DNA of 21,374 nt from the NCBI GenBank assembly GCA_029865675.1, contig JARXAU010000182.1, forward strand, positions 1 to 21,374, written 5' to 3'. Source of the DNA: Rhodoferax sp. (GTDB lineage: Bacteria; Pseudomonadota; Gammaproteobacteria; Burkholderiales; Burkholderiaceae_C). Shown in pieces: positions 7,358-14,672 of the stretch. The translations under genes were made by a program, and so were the position numbers. The notes under the pieces were generated by a model. The model saw nothing but the letters and a program-made list of their open reading frames with translations, made no database searches and had not been told where the DNA came from. Numbering within the stretch: position 1 is the first letter of the stretch; the number at the start of each line of letters is the position of its first letter.

Positions 7358-7753
7358 ATGCGCCACGGCCACGGACTACGCAAACTTAACCGCACAAGCT
7401 CACACCGCTTGGCGATGCTCCGCAACATGATGAACTCTTTGATTGCCCATGAAGCGATCAAGACCACTGTACCCAAGGCCAAGGAATTGCGCCGGGTGGT
7501 GGAACCCATGATTACCTTGGCCAAAGAGGCAACATTGGCAAACCGCCGTTTGGCGTTTGATCGCTTGCGTGACCGCGATAGCGTGACCAAGTTGTTCGAC
7601 GTGTTGGGGCCACGCTTCAAAGCGCGACCAGGTGGCTACACGCGCATCCTGAAAATGGGTTTCCGCGTCGGTGACAACGCTCCTATGGCGTTGGTTGAAT
7701 TGGTGGAACGCACCGAAATAGTTGAAGATGACGCCACGAAGGCTGCCGTTTAA
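7358..7753 (+). CDS. rplQ: 50S ribosomal protein L17
   Basis: L17 is a 50S protein near the exit of the peptide tunnel. The product has 131 residues. It starts MRHGHGLRKLNRTSSHRLAMLRNM, continues with the conserved TTVPKAKELRRVVEPMITLAK block, and has PGGYTRILKMGFRVGDNAPMALVELVE near the C-terminus. ATG 7358 has AAGGAAG upstream. It is the last ribosomal gene of the operon. A tRNA gene follows its stop by 18 bp with no terminator in between. Confidence 0.98.
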   Translation: MRHGHGLRKLNRTSSHRLAMLRNMMNSLIAHEAIKTTVPKAKELRRVVEPMITLAKEATLANRRLAFDRLRDRDSVTKLFDVLGPRFKARPGGYTRILKMGFRVGDNAPMALVELVERTEIVEDDATKAAV

Positions 7754-7771
7754 GTTAGAATACAAACTTAC

Positions 7772-7848
<77 letters not shown>

Positions 7849-7874
7849 TTAAAACTGCACAATGTGCTGTTTTC

Positions 7875-7906
7875 AAAACGCCAACTTTTCAGTTGGCGTT
7901 TTTTTT
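7875..7906 (+). terminator. Rho-independent terminator after tRNA-fMet
   Basis: AAAACGCCAACT (7875-7886) pairs perfectly with AGTTGGCGTTTT (7891-7902) around the loop TTTC, and the T-run continues to 7906. This is a 12-bp stem with a U-tail, a strong intrinsic terminator for the rplQ-tRNA unit. The base after the T-run starts the GGAGGAG ribosome-binding site of the next gene, so terminator and translation signal abut. Confidence 0.9.
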
Positions 7907-7913
7907 GGAGGAG
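7907..7913 (+). promoter_or_regulatory. Shine-Dalgarno abutting a terminator
   Basis: GGAGGAG starts immediately after the terminator T-run and lies 7 nt before ATG 7921. It decides the start of the DUF2721 gene, since the in-frame upstream ATG at 7864 lies before and through the terminator hairpin. In any transcript coming from upstream, the ribosome-binding site sits at the foot of the hairpin. Confidence 0.75.
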
Positions 7914-7920
7914 CCGCGTC

Positions 7921-8376
7921 ATGTTGTTGCCCCTGGACCCCGACGTCGTCTCGCACGGCATTCAGTTATCGGTCGCGCCTGTTTTCTTGTTGACTGCGGT
8001 GACGGGAATGATCGGTGTGGTGGCCAACCGACTCGCACGAATTATCGACAGGGCGCGTCTGCTTGAACAAAGCGTCGCGGGCTTGGTCGAGGCTAGCCAC
8101 CACGGTAAGGTGTTTGACGAACTGGCTGAGCTGCGACTGCGGGGCTTACTGGCTAACTGGAGCATCGCTTTGTTGACGCTGTGTGCAGTGTGCATTGGGT
8201 TGACGATCATGGTGCTTTTCGTAGGAGAGACGCTGAACTTTCAAGGCCTCCGAATTTCGATCGTTAGCTTCTTGGCAGGCGTCGTGTTCTTCCAGTGTGC
8301 CTTGGTGTGTTTCCTGATCGAAACGTGGATTGCAACGCGGGTGTTGAAGTTCGCGAAGGCAAAACAGGTCCAATAG
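7921..8376 (+). CDS. DUF2721 family membrane protein
   Basis: The function is unknown. The 151-residue product matches my recollection of the DUF2721 pattern: a first membrane segment (about residues 13-37, GIQLSVAPVFLLTAVTGMIG) followed by NRLARIIDRARLLEQ, a short cytosolic helical part (about 45-75), and two further hydrophobic segments (about 78-102 and 110-137). It ends in a basic tail. ATG 7921 is chosen because of the strong GGAGGAG in front; the longer frame from 7864 would run through the terminator. It converges on the oxidoreductase gene with 21 bp between stops. No separate promoter is obvious, so it may depend on terminator read-through. Confidence 0.82.
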   Translation: MLLPLDPDVVSHGIQLSVAPVFLLTAVTGMIGVVANRLARIIDRARLLEQSVAGLVEASHHGKVFDELAELRLRGLLANWSIALLTLCAVCIGLTIMVLFVGETLNFQGLRISIVSFLAGVVFFQCALVCFLIETWIATRVLKFAKAKQVQ

Positions 8377-8397
8377 CGCCCGCTGCGCCTGCTTCGC

Positions 8398-10512
8398 TTA
8401 GAGCGGGTTGTCCCCGTCAGGCGGGCATCTTTCAATTTGAACTGCGCAGTCATAAAACGTGGGGGCCCGGCCCATATCGGTCAAACGCTGGCCGGTGACC
8501 TCGTTGACGTTGGTGCCTTGTGCGCCGTATTTGCGCCACCATACCCCCAGGCCGTGAACTACTCCAGGGCGTGCGCGGTCGCTCACTTCCGCTTGGCAAT
8601 GGTACTGACCGCGTGCGTTGAAGACGCGCACCGTCTCGCCCGATTTAATATTGCGCGCATCCGCGTCTTGGGCGTTTATTTCCACTTTAGGGACCCCTTC
8701 GATAGAGCGCAGGCTCTTGACGTTGACAAAAGTCGAGTTCAGGAAGTTCCGCGCGGGCGGTGAAATCATCGACAGGGGATAGGCGCTCCCCGCAACGCCG
8801 GGCTCGTAGTTGGGCACGTAGTCTGGCAAACCATCGCCATCCTGCCCCGCCAAGCGCCCGCTGAAAAACTCACACTTGCCCGAGGGAGTAAAAAAGCCGC
8901 CGTGTGCGAAGGGCGCTTCTGGGGCGGGCAGTGTGACAAAGCCTCGGTCGATCAACTGAGAGAAGTCCACGCGAGAGTCCAACGCGCTGCGGCAGAGTGT
9001 GAGGTCGTCCTCGGCAAAGCAAGGGTCCGCAAACCCCATCGCACCGGCCAGTGACCGAAATATCTCGGTGTTGGCGCGCGCCTCGCCTATTGCGGCAATG
9101 GCGGGGCGGTTGAGCAGGATGTCGGTGTGGCCGTAGGTGGTGTGTACATCCCAGTGCTCTAGCTGAGTGGTCGCCGGCAAGATGTAATCGGCGTAATCCG
9201 CAGTGTCGGTCTGAAAATGCTCCAGCACCACGGTAAAAAGGTCCTCGCGCGCAAACCCCCGCGCAACTTTGCTGGAGTCTGGGGCTACCGCCACTGGGTT
9301 GCTGTTGTAGACGAGAAGTGCGTCAATTTTGGGTCCGAAGGCGGGCCCGGCGGGGCGTAGCAGTTCGTCACCAATCGTGCTCATATTGATGGTGCGCACC
9401 GGTCCGCTCTTGCGAAGGTCCGGGCGGCCGAGCGCGGAGTGGTCAAACTGATGCGTGCCAGAGGCGGAAAGCAGCAGGCCACCCGCTCGGTGGCGCCAAG
9501 CGCCAATGAGCGCAGGCAAGCAAGCCACGGCGCGCACCGCATTACCGCCGCCCCGCGCGCGTTGCATACCGTAGTTCAGCCGGATAGCAGCAGGCGCGCC
9601 ACTCGCCACTGAGGCGCCGTAGTCCCGAGCCAGCTGTTCAATCTGTTCAACGGGTATGCCGCAGACCAGGGCTGCGCGCCCCGGCGACCACTCCAGGGCG
9701 CGTGCGCGCAGCGCGTCCCACCCCAGGGTGTATTGGGCAATGTAGTCATGGTCTAGCCAGTCGTGAGTAATGAGCTGGTGCATGAGCGCCAGCGCCAAAG
9801 CCGCGTCAGTGCCTGGGCGCAAAGCAATGTGCTCTTGGCACTTTTCAGCGGTTTCGGTTTTGCGGGGGTCAATGCAGATGAGCTTTGCACCATGGCGTTT
9901 AGCCGCTTGAGCGTAGCGCCAGAAATGCAGATTGCTGCCGATTGCGTTGCTGCCCCAAATGATGATGAGCTTGCTTTCAGCAAAGAACTCGACGCGCATG
10001 CCCACCTTGGCGCCGAACGTTGCCTCCAGCGCAGCCCCGCCAGCGGACGAGCAAATGGTGCGGTCCAACAAAGAAGCGCCAAGCCGGTTGAAGAAACGGT
10101 CCGCCATGGCCTCGCCCTGAATCCAGCCCATGGTGCCGGCGTAGCTGTAAGGCAGTATCGCCTGGGGGCCGCGCGCCGGGTCGGCGGCGATGGTGCCTAG
10201 ATGGTGCGCGATACTGGCTAGCGCCTCGTCCCATGAAACGGCGGTGAACTGGCCCGAGCCCTTTGGGCCGCTACGGCGCAAAGGGGTCAAGATGCGCTCC
10301 GGGTGGTAGGTGCGTTCGGTGTAACGCGCCACTTTGGTGCATAACACCCCGTCGGTTTGCGGGTGGTTGGGGTTGCCTTGCACGCGGACAGCTACACCGC
10401 CTTGTACGGTGGTCAGCAGTGAGCAGGTGTCCGGGCAGTCGTGCGGGCAAGCCCCCAGTATCTGCTGGCTGCTGGCTGCGGTGTCCGCGTGGATGGTGAT
10501 GGTCTCTGGCAT
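8398..10512 (-). CDS. Molybdopterin oxidoreductase with N-terminal [4Fe-4S] site
   Basis: This is a predicted bis-MGD molybdoenzyme of the formate dehydrogenase / nitrate reductase / polysulfide reductase superfamily. From the ATG at 10512 it has 704 residues. Cys22, Cys26, Cys30 and Cys58 (CPHDCPDTC, then VLCTK) form a [4Fe-4S] site, with Lys60 in the usual electron-relay position. Cys154 in DRTICSSAG is at the expected molybdenum-ligand position. The middle and C-terminal parts carry molybdopterin-binding blocks (IIIWGSNAIGSN, DALLVYNSNPVAV, FQTDTADYADYILPATTQLEHWD) and a dinucleotide-binding barrel from about residue 590. No Tat signal is seen, so it is probably cytoplasmic. An in-frame TTG at 10575 would extend it by 21 residues. 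No iron-sulfur or membrane partner subunit lies nearby, and the substrate is unknown. Confidence 0.9.
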   Translation of the reverse strand: MPETITIHADTAASSQQILGACPHDCPDTCSLLTTVQGGVAVRVQGNPNHPQTDGVLCTKVARYTERTYHPERILTPLRRSGPKGSGQFTAVSWDEALASIAHHLGTIAADPARGPQAILPYSYAGTMGWIQGEAMADRFFNRLGASLLDRTICSSAGGAALEATFGAKVGMRVEFFAESKLIIIWGSNAIGSNLHFWRYAQAAKRHGAKLICIDPRKTETAEKCQEHIALRPGTDAALALALMHQLITHDWLDHDYIAQYTLGWDALRARALEWSPGRAALVCGIPVEQIEQLARDYGASVASGAPAAIRLNYGMQRARGGGNAVRAVACLPALIGAWRHRAGGLLLSASGTHQFDHSALGRPDLRKSGPVRTINMSTIGDELLRPAGPAFGPKIDALLVYNSNPVAVAPDSSKVARGFAREDLFTVVLEHFQTDTADYADYILPATTQLEHWDVHTTYGHTDILLNRPAIAAIGEARANTEIFRSLAGAMGFADPCFAEDDLTLCRSALDSRVDFSQLIDRGFVTLPAPEAPFAHGGFFTPSGKCEFFSGRLAGQDGDGLPDYVPNYEPGVAGSAYPLSMISPPARNFLNSTFVNVKSLRSIEGVPKVEINAQDADARNIKSGETVRVFNARGQYHCQAEVSDRARPGVVHGLGVWWRKYGAQGTNVNEVTGQRLTDMGRAPTFYDCAVQIERCPPDGDNPL

Positions 10513-10540
10513 AGTGGCGTAGGCGGGCAGCGCCGTAGGT

Positions 10541-10555
10541 TGAACATGGTGTTCA
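10541..10555. promoter_or_regulatory. Palindrome in the divergent oxidoreductase/amidohydrolase region
   Basis: TGAACA (10541-10546) and TGTTCA (10550-10555) form a perfect 6-bp inverted repeat around TGG. It lies in the 127-bp gap between the two divergent starts, where an operator for either gene would be expected. The repeat is short and could be chance. If the oxidoreductase starts at the upstream TTG, it would be coding. Confidence 0.3.
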
Positions 10556-10639
10556 TGGTAGCAAGCCCACGCCAATCAGTCCGCTTTCATTGCGCACCAC
10601 AGCAGGTGGATACACCCACGTCACACACAGACCATCTAT

Positions 10640-11857
10640 ATGCAACTGATCGAATCCATCGTCCAAAAAGCTCCACGCATGGCCGCTATTCGGCGGGACC
10701 TGCACGCCCACCCCGAGTTGTGCTTTAAAGAAGTACGCACTGCAGATGTGGTGGCGCACCAGTTGACCGCGTGGGGCATTCCCATTCATCGTGGCTTAGG
10801 TACCACCGGGGTGGTGGGCATTGTGAAGGCAGGCAACTCTGCGCGGGCTATCGGGCTGCGCGCTGACATGGACGCGTTGCCCATGCAAGAGCTCAACACC
10901 TTTGCCCATGCCAGCGTGCACCCAGGAAAAATGCACTCCTGCGGGCATGACGGTCACACCGCCATGCTGCTGGCGGCGGCGCAGCACCTCAGCACCCACC
11001 GCGATTTTGATGGTACGGTGTACTTGATTTTTCAACCGGCCGAGGAGGGGGGCGGTGGCGCGCGCGAAATGATCAAGGAAGGCTTGTTTGAGCGATTCCC
11101 TATGGACGCAGTGTTTGGGATGCACAACTGGCCGGGCATGGCGCAGGGCCATTTTGCGGTCAGTGCGGGGCCAGTAATGGCATCGAGCAATGAATTCAAA
11201 ATCATCATCCGTGGCAAGGGCGCGCATGGCGCCATGCCGCATTTGGGGCTGGATCCGGTGCCCGTGGCCTGCCAGATGGTGCTGGCCTTTCAGACCATTG
11301 TGAGCCGTAACCTCAAGCCGATTGACGCGGGTGTCATCTCGGTCACCATGATCCACGCTGGCGAGGCCACCAATGTGATTCCCAATTCGTGTGAACTGCG
11401 GGGAACGGTGCGCTCTTTTACCTTTGAGGTCCTCGACATGCTGGAGCAGCGTATGCGCGAAGTGGCGCAGCACACCGCAGCGGCGTTTGGTGTCGCCTGC
11501 GAATTCGAGTTCCGCCGCAACTACCCACCCACCATCAACAACGCGCACGCGGCCGACTTCGCCCGTAGCGTGATGGCCGCGCTGGTAGGGCCTGACCGCA
11601 TTCACGCGCAAGAGCCCACCATGGGGGCTGAAGACTTTGCCTACATGTTGATGGCAAAACCGGGCTGCTACGTGTTCTTGGGCAATGGCGATGGCGATCA
11701 CCGCAGCGTGGGCCACGGCGGGGGGCCGTGCATGCTGCATAACCCGAGCTACGACTTCAACGACGATCTAATCCCGCTAGGGGCCAGCTACTGGGTCAGG
11801 CTGGCCGAGGCTTGGCTTGCGCCAGCCGCGCAAGCCGCAGCCGAAGCTGCTGCCTAA
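10640..11857 (+). CDS. M20D family amidohydrolase (hippurate hydrolase-like)
   Basis: This is a predicted metal-dependent amidohydrolase that removes acyl groups from N-acyl amino acids or related amides. The exact substrate cannot be read from sequence. The product has 405 residues. M20D marks are RRDLHAHPELCFKE near the N-terminus, GLRADMDALPM (Asp76, Asp78), MHSCGHDGHTAMLL (metal ligands Cys101 and His103), FQPAEEGGGGAREMI (Glu135/136), GMHNWPG (His162) and LHNPSYDFND (His367). The GKGAHGAMPHLGLDP loop belongs to the dimerisation lid domain. There is no signal peptide, so it is cytoplasmic. The Shine-Dalgarno is weak. It diverges from the oxidoreductase gene, and its stop overlaps the coaX stop by 4 bp. 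Confidence 0.9.
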   Translation: MQLIESIVQKAPRMAAIRRDLHAHPELCFKEVRTADVVAHQLTAWGIPIHRGLGTTGVVGIVKAGNSARAIGLRADMDALPMQELNTFAHASVHPGKMHSCGHDGHTAMLLAAAQHLSTHRDFDGTVYLIFQPAEEGGGGAREMIKEGLFERFPMDAVFGMHNWPGMAQGHFAVSAGPVMASSNEFKIIIRGKGAHGAMPHLGLDPVPVACQMVLAFQTIVSRNLKPIDAGVISVTMIHAGEATNVIPNSCELRGTVRSFTFEVLDMLEQRMREVAQHTAAAFGVACEFEFRRNYPPTINNAHAADFARSVMAALVGPDRIHAQEPTMGAEDFAYMLMAKPGCYVFLGNGDGDHRSVGHGGGPCMLHNPSYDFNDDLIPLGASYWVRLAEAWLAPAAQAAAEAAA

Positions 11858-12639
11858 GCCGCAGCGTCTAAAGGTGGGGCAAAGCGCCGCTCGGCGATGA
11901 CCAACAGGCCGTCAAAAATAAGGTTGTCCACCAGCTCAAAGGGCCGCGTCATGCTGGGCGCCATTTTCCAGCCCGCGCCGCCCGTCATGGTGCACAGCGG
12001 CTCTTCGCCGCAGTGTTGGCGCACGTGTTGCACCATGCATTCGACCGCTCCGGCAATGGCGTAAGTGCCGCCGCTGGTCAGCGCGTCACTGGTATTGGTG
12101 GGAAAAGGGCACACCTCGCCCGTGGGCACGTGCAGCCCTGCGGTACCCGACTCCAGAGCGCGCAACATGATGCCGTGGCCAGGCAGGATAAAGCCGCCCA
12201 AAAAGCGACCGTCCGAAGAAATCGCCTCGACTGTCACAGCAGTGCCCACCATCACCAAAACTATGGGCCGACGTCCACCTCGCGCCAGCATCCGATGATA
12301 GGCACCGATCATCGCGACCCAGCGGTCAGCTCCCAGGCGGCTGGGGTGCCCATAGCCGTTTGTCAGGCCCGCCTCGGTGTCGCTGGCGACCACCCACTGC
12401 GGGGTCACGTCCCATAGTTCGAGTTGAGCTTCTACCCGGCGCTTGATGGCGTCTCCCGCCACCACGCATCCCAAAACCCGCAAAGGGTGGGGAAGGGTGG
12501 CCCACACGCCGTCGGCAAGTTTGTCGATGTTTTCCAAAAACTCCGCGCCTTGTGCCAACAGCTGCGTCCCAGGACGAGGCGATGGGTACAGCGCCCACTT
12601 GAGGCGGGTGTTGCCAATGTCGAGTGCAAGAAAGGTCAT
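11854..12639 (-). CDS. coaX: Type III pantothenate kinase
   Basis: CoaX phosphorylates pantothenate in the first step of coenzyme A synthesis. It is the ASKHA-fold type III enzyme, which is typically insensitive to CoA feedback and needs a monovalent cation. The product has 261 residues. The phosphate-binding motif LDIGNTRLKW holds Asp7. LGADRWVAMIGAY holds the catalytic Asp105. MVGTAVTVEAI (residues 130-140) is the second phosphate motif, and GGFILPGHGIMLRAL follows. ATG 12639 gives the standard MTFLALDIGNT start. In many betaproteobacteria coaX lies behind birA, but birA is not seen here. The last codon and stop overlap the amidohydrolase stop on the opposite strand. Confidence 0.95.
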   Translation of the reverse strand: MTFLALDIGNTRLKWALYPSPRPGTQLLAQGAEFLENIDKLADGVWATLPHPLRVLGCVVAGDAIKRRVEAQLELWDVTPQWVVASDTEAGLTNGYGHPSRLGADRWVAMIGAYHRMLARGGRRPIVLVMVGTAVTVEAISSDGRFLGGFILPGHGIMLRALESGTAGLHVPTGEVCPFPTNTSDALTSGGTYAIAGAVECMVQHVRQHCGEEPLCTMTGGAGWKMAPSMTRPFELVDNLIFDGLLVIAERRFAPPLDAAA

Positions 12640-12760
12640 AAAAGCTCGGTGAGGATGGGCCTGATTATGGCGAGCGGGCGATGTCCGCCTGTGGTCGTAC
12701 GGCGGCGACTTGGCCTGAAGCGAGAAATGGCGTCAGCGGCTGAAATTTTTTCATACGAAA

Positions 12761-12771
12761 AACTAGTAGTT
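12761..12771. promoter_or_regulatory. Inverted repeat upstream of dctP
   Basis: AACTA-g-TAGTT is a perfect 11-bp palindrome, followed at once by TACCCTAATTC. It lies about 77 bp before dctP in the only sizeable non-coding stretch of this region (12640-12847), where the TRAP operon promoter is expected. It is a candidate operator; no cognate regulator gene is adjacent. I could not fix convincing -35/-10 boxes by eye. Confidence 0.35.
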
Positions 12772-12813
12772 ACCCTAATTCACATCGGTCACCCGCAGGG
12801 CATAGTGTCGGGC

Positions 12814-12827
12814 TGTGACTAATCACA
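12814..12827. promoter_or_regulatory. TGTGA-N4-TCACA dyad just before dctP
   Basis: TGTGA (12814-12818) and TCACA (12823-12827) flank CTAA. The half-sites equal those of a CRP/FNR-family site, but the spacer is 4 rather than 6. It lies directly in front of the dctP Shine-Dalgarno, AGGAG (12835-12839). As DNA it could be a repressor site. As RNA it is only a short stem. Function is not established. Confidence 0.25.
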
Positions 12828-12847
12828 ACAATCTAGGAGTTTTTTAC

Positions 12848-13981
12848 ATGAACGACAAAACGGCTGTTTCCTCTCGCCGCGGCTTGATCAAAGGTGCGCT
12901 TGCCGCAACCGCACTAGCTGCACCCATGGTTGCCAAAGCGCAAACGGGCCCCATTTCGATGCGCTGGCAGAGTACTTGGCCTGCCAAAGACATTTTTCAT
13001 GAGTACGCGCTGGATTACGCCAAAAAAGTAAATGACATGACCGGCGGTGACCTCAAGATTGAGGTGTTGCCCGCTGGCTCTGTGGTGCCCGCATTCGGTT
13101 TGCTCGAAGCAGTCTCCAAGGGCACTTTGGACGGCGGTCACGGCGTGTTGGGCTACCACTACGGTAAGCAGAACGCCTTGGCTTTGTGGAACTCCGGTCC
13201 CGCCTTCGGTATGGACGCCAACATGGTCTTGGCATGGCACAAATACGGCGGTGGCGCTGAACTGCTGGCCAAGTTGTACGCATCCATTGGCGGCAACGTC
13301 CAGTCTTTCTTGTACGGCCCTATGTCCACCCAGCCTCTGGGCTGGTTCAAAAAGCCCATCACCAAGTCGGCTGACTTCAAAGGTTTGAAATTCCGTACCA
13401 ACGGCTTGGCCATTGACTTGTTCACTGCTATGGGCGCTGCAGTTAACGCCTTGCCAGGCGGCGAAATCGTGCCAGCGATGGACCGTGGTTTGCTGGACGG
13501 CGCTGAATTCAACAACGCTACATCGGACCGCATCTTGGGCTTCCCCGATGTGTCCAAAGTGTGCATGCTGCAAAGCTACCACCAGTGCTCTGAGACCTTC
13601 GAGATCATGTTCAACAAGACCAAGTACGACGCGCTGCCCGAAAAAATGAAGGCAGTTATTGCGGGCGCGACTGAAGCGGCTTCTGCTGATATGTCTTGGA
13701 AGGCTGTGGACCGTTACTCCAAAGACTACATCGAGTTGCAAACCAAAGACAAGGTCAAGTTCTACAAAACACCTGATGCAATTTTGCAAGAACAGCTCAA
13801 ACTTTGGTCTGAAATTTTGGAGAAGAAGTCAGCCGAGAATCCACTGTTCAAAGAAATTGTGGCGTCACAAAAGGCGTTTGCAGCACGTGCTGTGAAATGG
13901 GACCAAGACACCAACATCAGCCGTCGCATGGCGGTGAACCACTTCTTTGGTGCCAAAGCGGCTGAACCGAAAAAAGGTTGA
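12848..13981 (+). CDS. dctP: TRAP transporter substrate-binding protein, TakP-like DctP
   Basis: This is the periplasmic receptor of a tripartite ATP-independent transporter that captures an organic acid and delivers it to the DctQM permease. The product has 377 residues. SSRRGLIKGALAAT near the N-terminus (Arg10, Arg11) is a twin-arginine-like signal, with likely cleavage after AKA at residue 31. The mature part closely recalls TakP of Rhodobacter, which binds 2-oxo acids: TWPAKDIFHEYALDYAKKVN, VLPAGSVVPAF, GPMSTQPLGWFKKPI, KFRTNGLA with the conserved ligand-binding Arg, GGEIVPAMDRGLLDGAEFNN and GFPDVSKVCMLQSYHQ. I chose ATG 12848 behind AGGAG. A longer GTG start at 12815 would place 11 unlikely residues before the signal. 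The ligand is inferred, not shown. Confidence 0.92.
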   Translation: MNDKTAVSSRRGLIKGALAATALAAPMVAKAQTGPISMRWQSTWPAKDIFHEYALDYAKKVNDMTGGDLKIEVLPAGSVVPAFGLLEAVSKGTLDGGHGVLGYHYGKQNALALWNSGPAFGMDANMVLAWHKYGGGAELLAKLYASIGGNVQSFLYGPMSTQPLGWFKKPITKSADFKGLKFRTNGLAIDLFTAMGAAVNALPGGEIVPAMDRGLLDGAEFNNATSDRILGFPDVSKVCMLQSYHQCSETFEIMFNKTKYDALPEKMKAVIAGATEAASADMSWKAVDRYSKDYIELQTKDKVKFYKTPDAILQEQLKLWSEILEKKSAENPLFKEIVASQKAFAARAVKWDQDTNISRRMAVNHFFGAKAAEPKKG

Positions 13982-13999
13982 TTTTTCTGAGCGTTTTCT

Positions 14000-14028
14000 T
14001 CAGCCATCCAGGTCTCCTGGATGGCTGA
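14000..14028 (+). promoter_or_regulatory. Strong intercistronic hairpin between dctP and dctQ
   Basis: TCAGCCATCCAGG (14000-14012) pairs perfectly with CCTGGATGGCTGA (14016-14028), a 13-bp stem with the three-base loop TCT. It lies 18 bp after the dctP stop and 20 bp before dctQ. No T-run follows, so it is not a full intrinsic terminator. Such hairpins commonly protect the upstream segment from 3' exonucleases and raise receptor over permease levels. That role is inferred here. Confidence 0.65.
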
Positions 14029-14048
14029 TTCATTTATAGGGTTCCCTA

Positions 14049-14672
14049 ATGCAAAGCCTGTTGCTATTCATTGACAAAGTCAGCACTTGGATTGGCCAGT
14101 TTTTTTCTTGGCTGATTTTGGCGTTGACTTTGATGATTTCTTGGGAGGTTTTCTCCCGCTATTTTCTTGACAATCCTCACGCTTGGGCTTTTGACGTGAT
14201 GAGCATGATGTATGGCTCACTGTTCATGATGGCCGGTGCTTACACCTTGTCAAAAAATGGCCACGTGCGTGGCGATGTGCTTTACGGCTTTTTTCCTCCC
14301 CGCCTGCAGGCTTGGTTGGATTTGATTCTCTATCTCGTGTTTTTCATTCCCGGTGTGTTTGCTTTGGCTTATGCAGGTTACGGCTTTGCAGCAGATTCAT
14401 GGGCCATCAATGAGCATTCCAATATCACTGCCGACGGACCGCCGGTATACCCGTTTAAAACGATTTTGCCGATAGCAGGCGCTTTTCTGTTGGCCCAAGG
14501 TCTCGTTGAAATTGTGCGTTGCATTGTTTGTATCAAGCAAGGTGAATGGCCCAAGCGTGGCGAGGACGTAGACGAAGTCGATGTCGAAAAACTCAAAGAA
14601 ATGGTCAACGTCAAGGACGAAGACATCGCCAAACTCGATGCGCTGGTGACAGCTGGCAAGGGAACTAAATAA
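14049..14672 (+). CDS. dctQ: TRAP transporter small membrane subunit DctQ
   Basis: DctQ is the small integral membrane protein that associates with the large permease. The product has 207 residues. Four hydrophobic segments are visible: about 10-36, about 53-72, about 87-115 and about 136-160. The pattern ISWEVFSRYFLDNPHAWAFD followed by TLSKNGHVRGDVLYG is the standard DctQ signature. A charged, Glu/Asp/Lys-rich cytosolic tail (about 165-207) is longer than in short family members and may form a helix. The stop TAA overlaps the dctM ATG by one base (TAATG), so the two are translationally coupled. Confidence 0.93.
   Translation: MQSLLLFIDKVSTWIGQFFSWLILALTLMISWEVFSRYFLDNPHAWAFDVMSMMYGSLFMMAGAYTLSKNGHVRGDVLYGFFPPRLQAWLDLILYLVFFIPGVFALAYAGYGFAADSWAINEHSNITADGPPVYPFKTILPIAGAFLLAQGLVEIVRCIVCIKQGEWPKRGEDVDEVDVEKLKEMVNVKDEDIAKLDALVTAGKGTK

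Noticed and set aside
8379..8407. CCCGCT/AGCGGG stem between the convergent DUF2721 and oxidoreductase ends, as a bidirectional terminator
   Set aside because: The stem is only 6 bp with a 17-base loop and no T-run on either side. The right arm lies beyond the oxidoreductase stop within its coding region.
10796..11740. 314-codon open frame opposite the amidohydrolase
   Set aside because: Shadow frame. The + strand encodes a complete M20D protein with all metal ligands.
12814..12827. A CRP binding site in front of dctP
   Set aside because: The half-sites fit TGTGA/TCACA, but the spacer is 4 instead of 6, so it is not called as CRP and is kept only as an unnamed dyad.
12914..13789. 291-codon open frame opposite dctP
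   Set aside because: Shadow frame of a highly conserved TakP-like gene, with no start signal.
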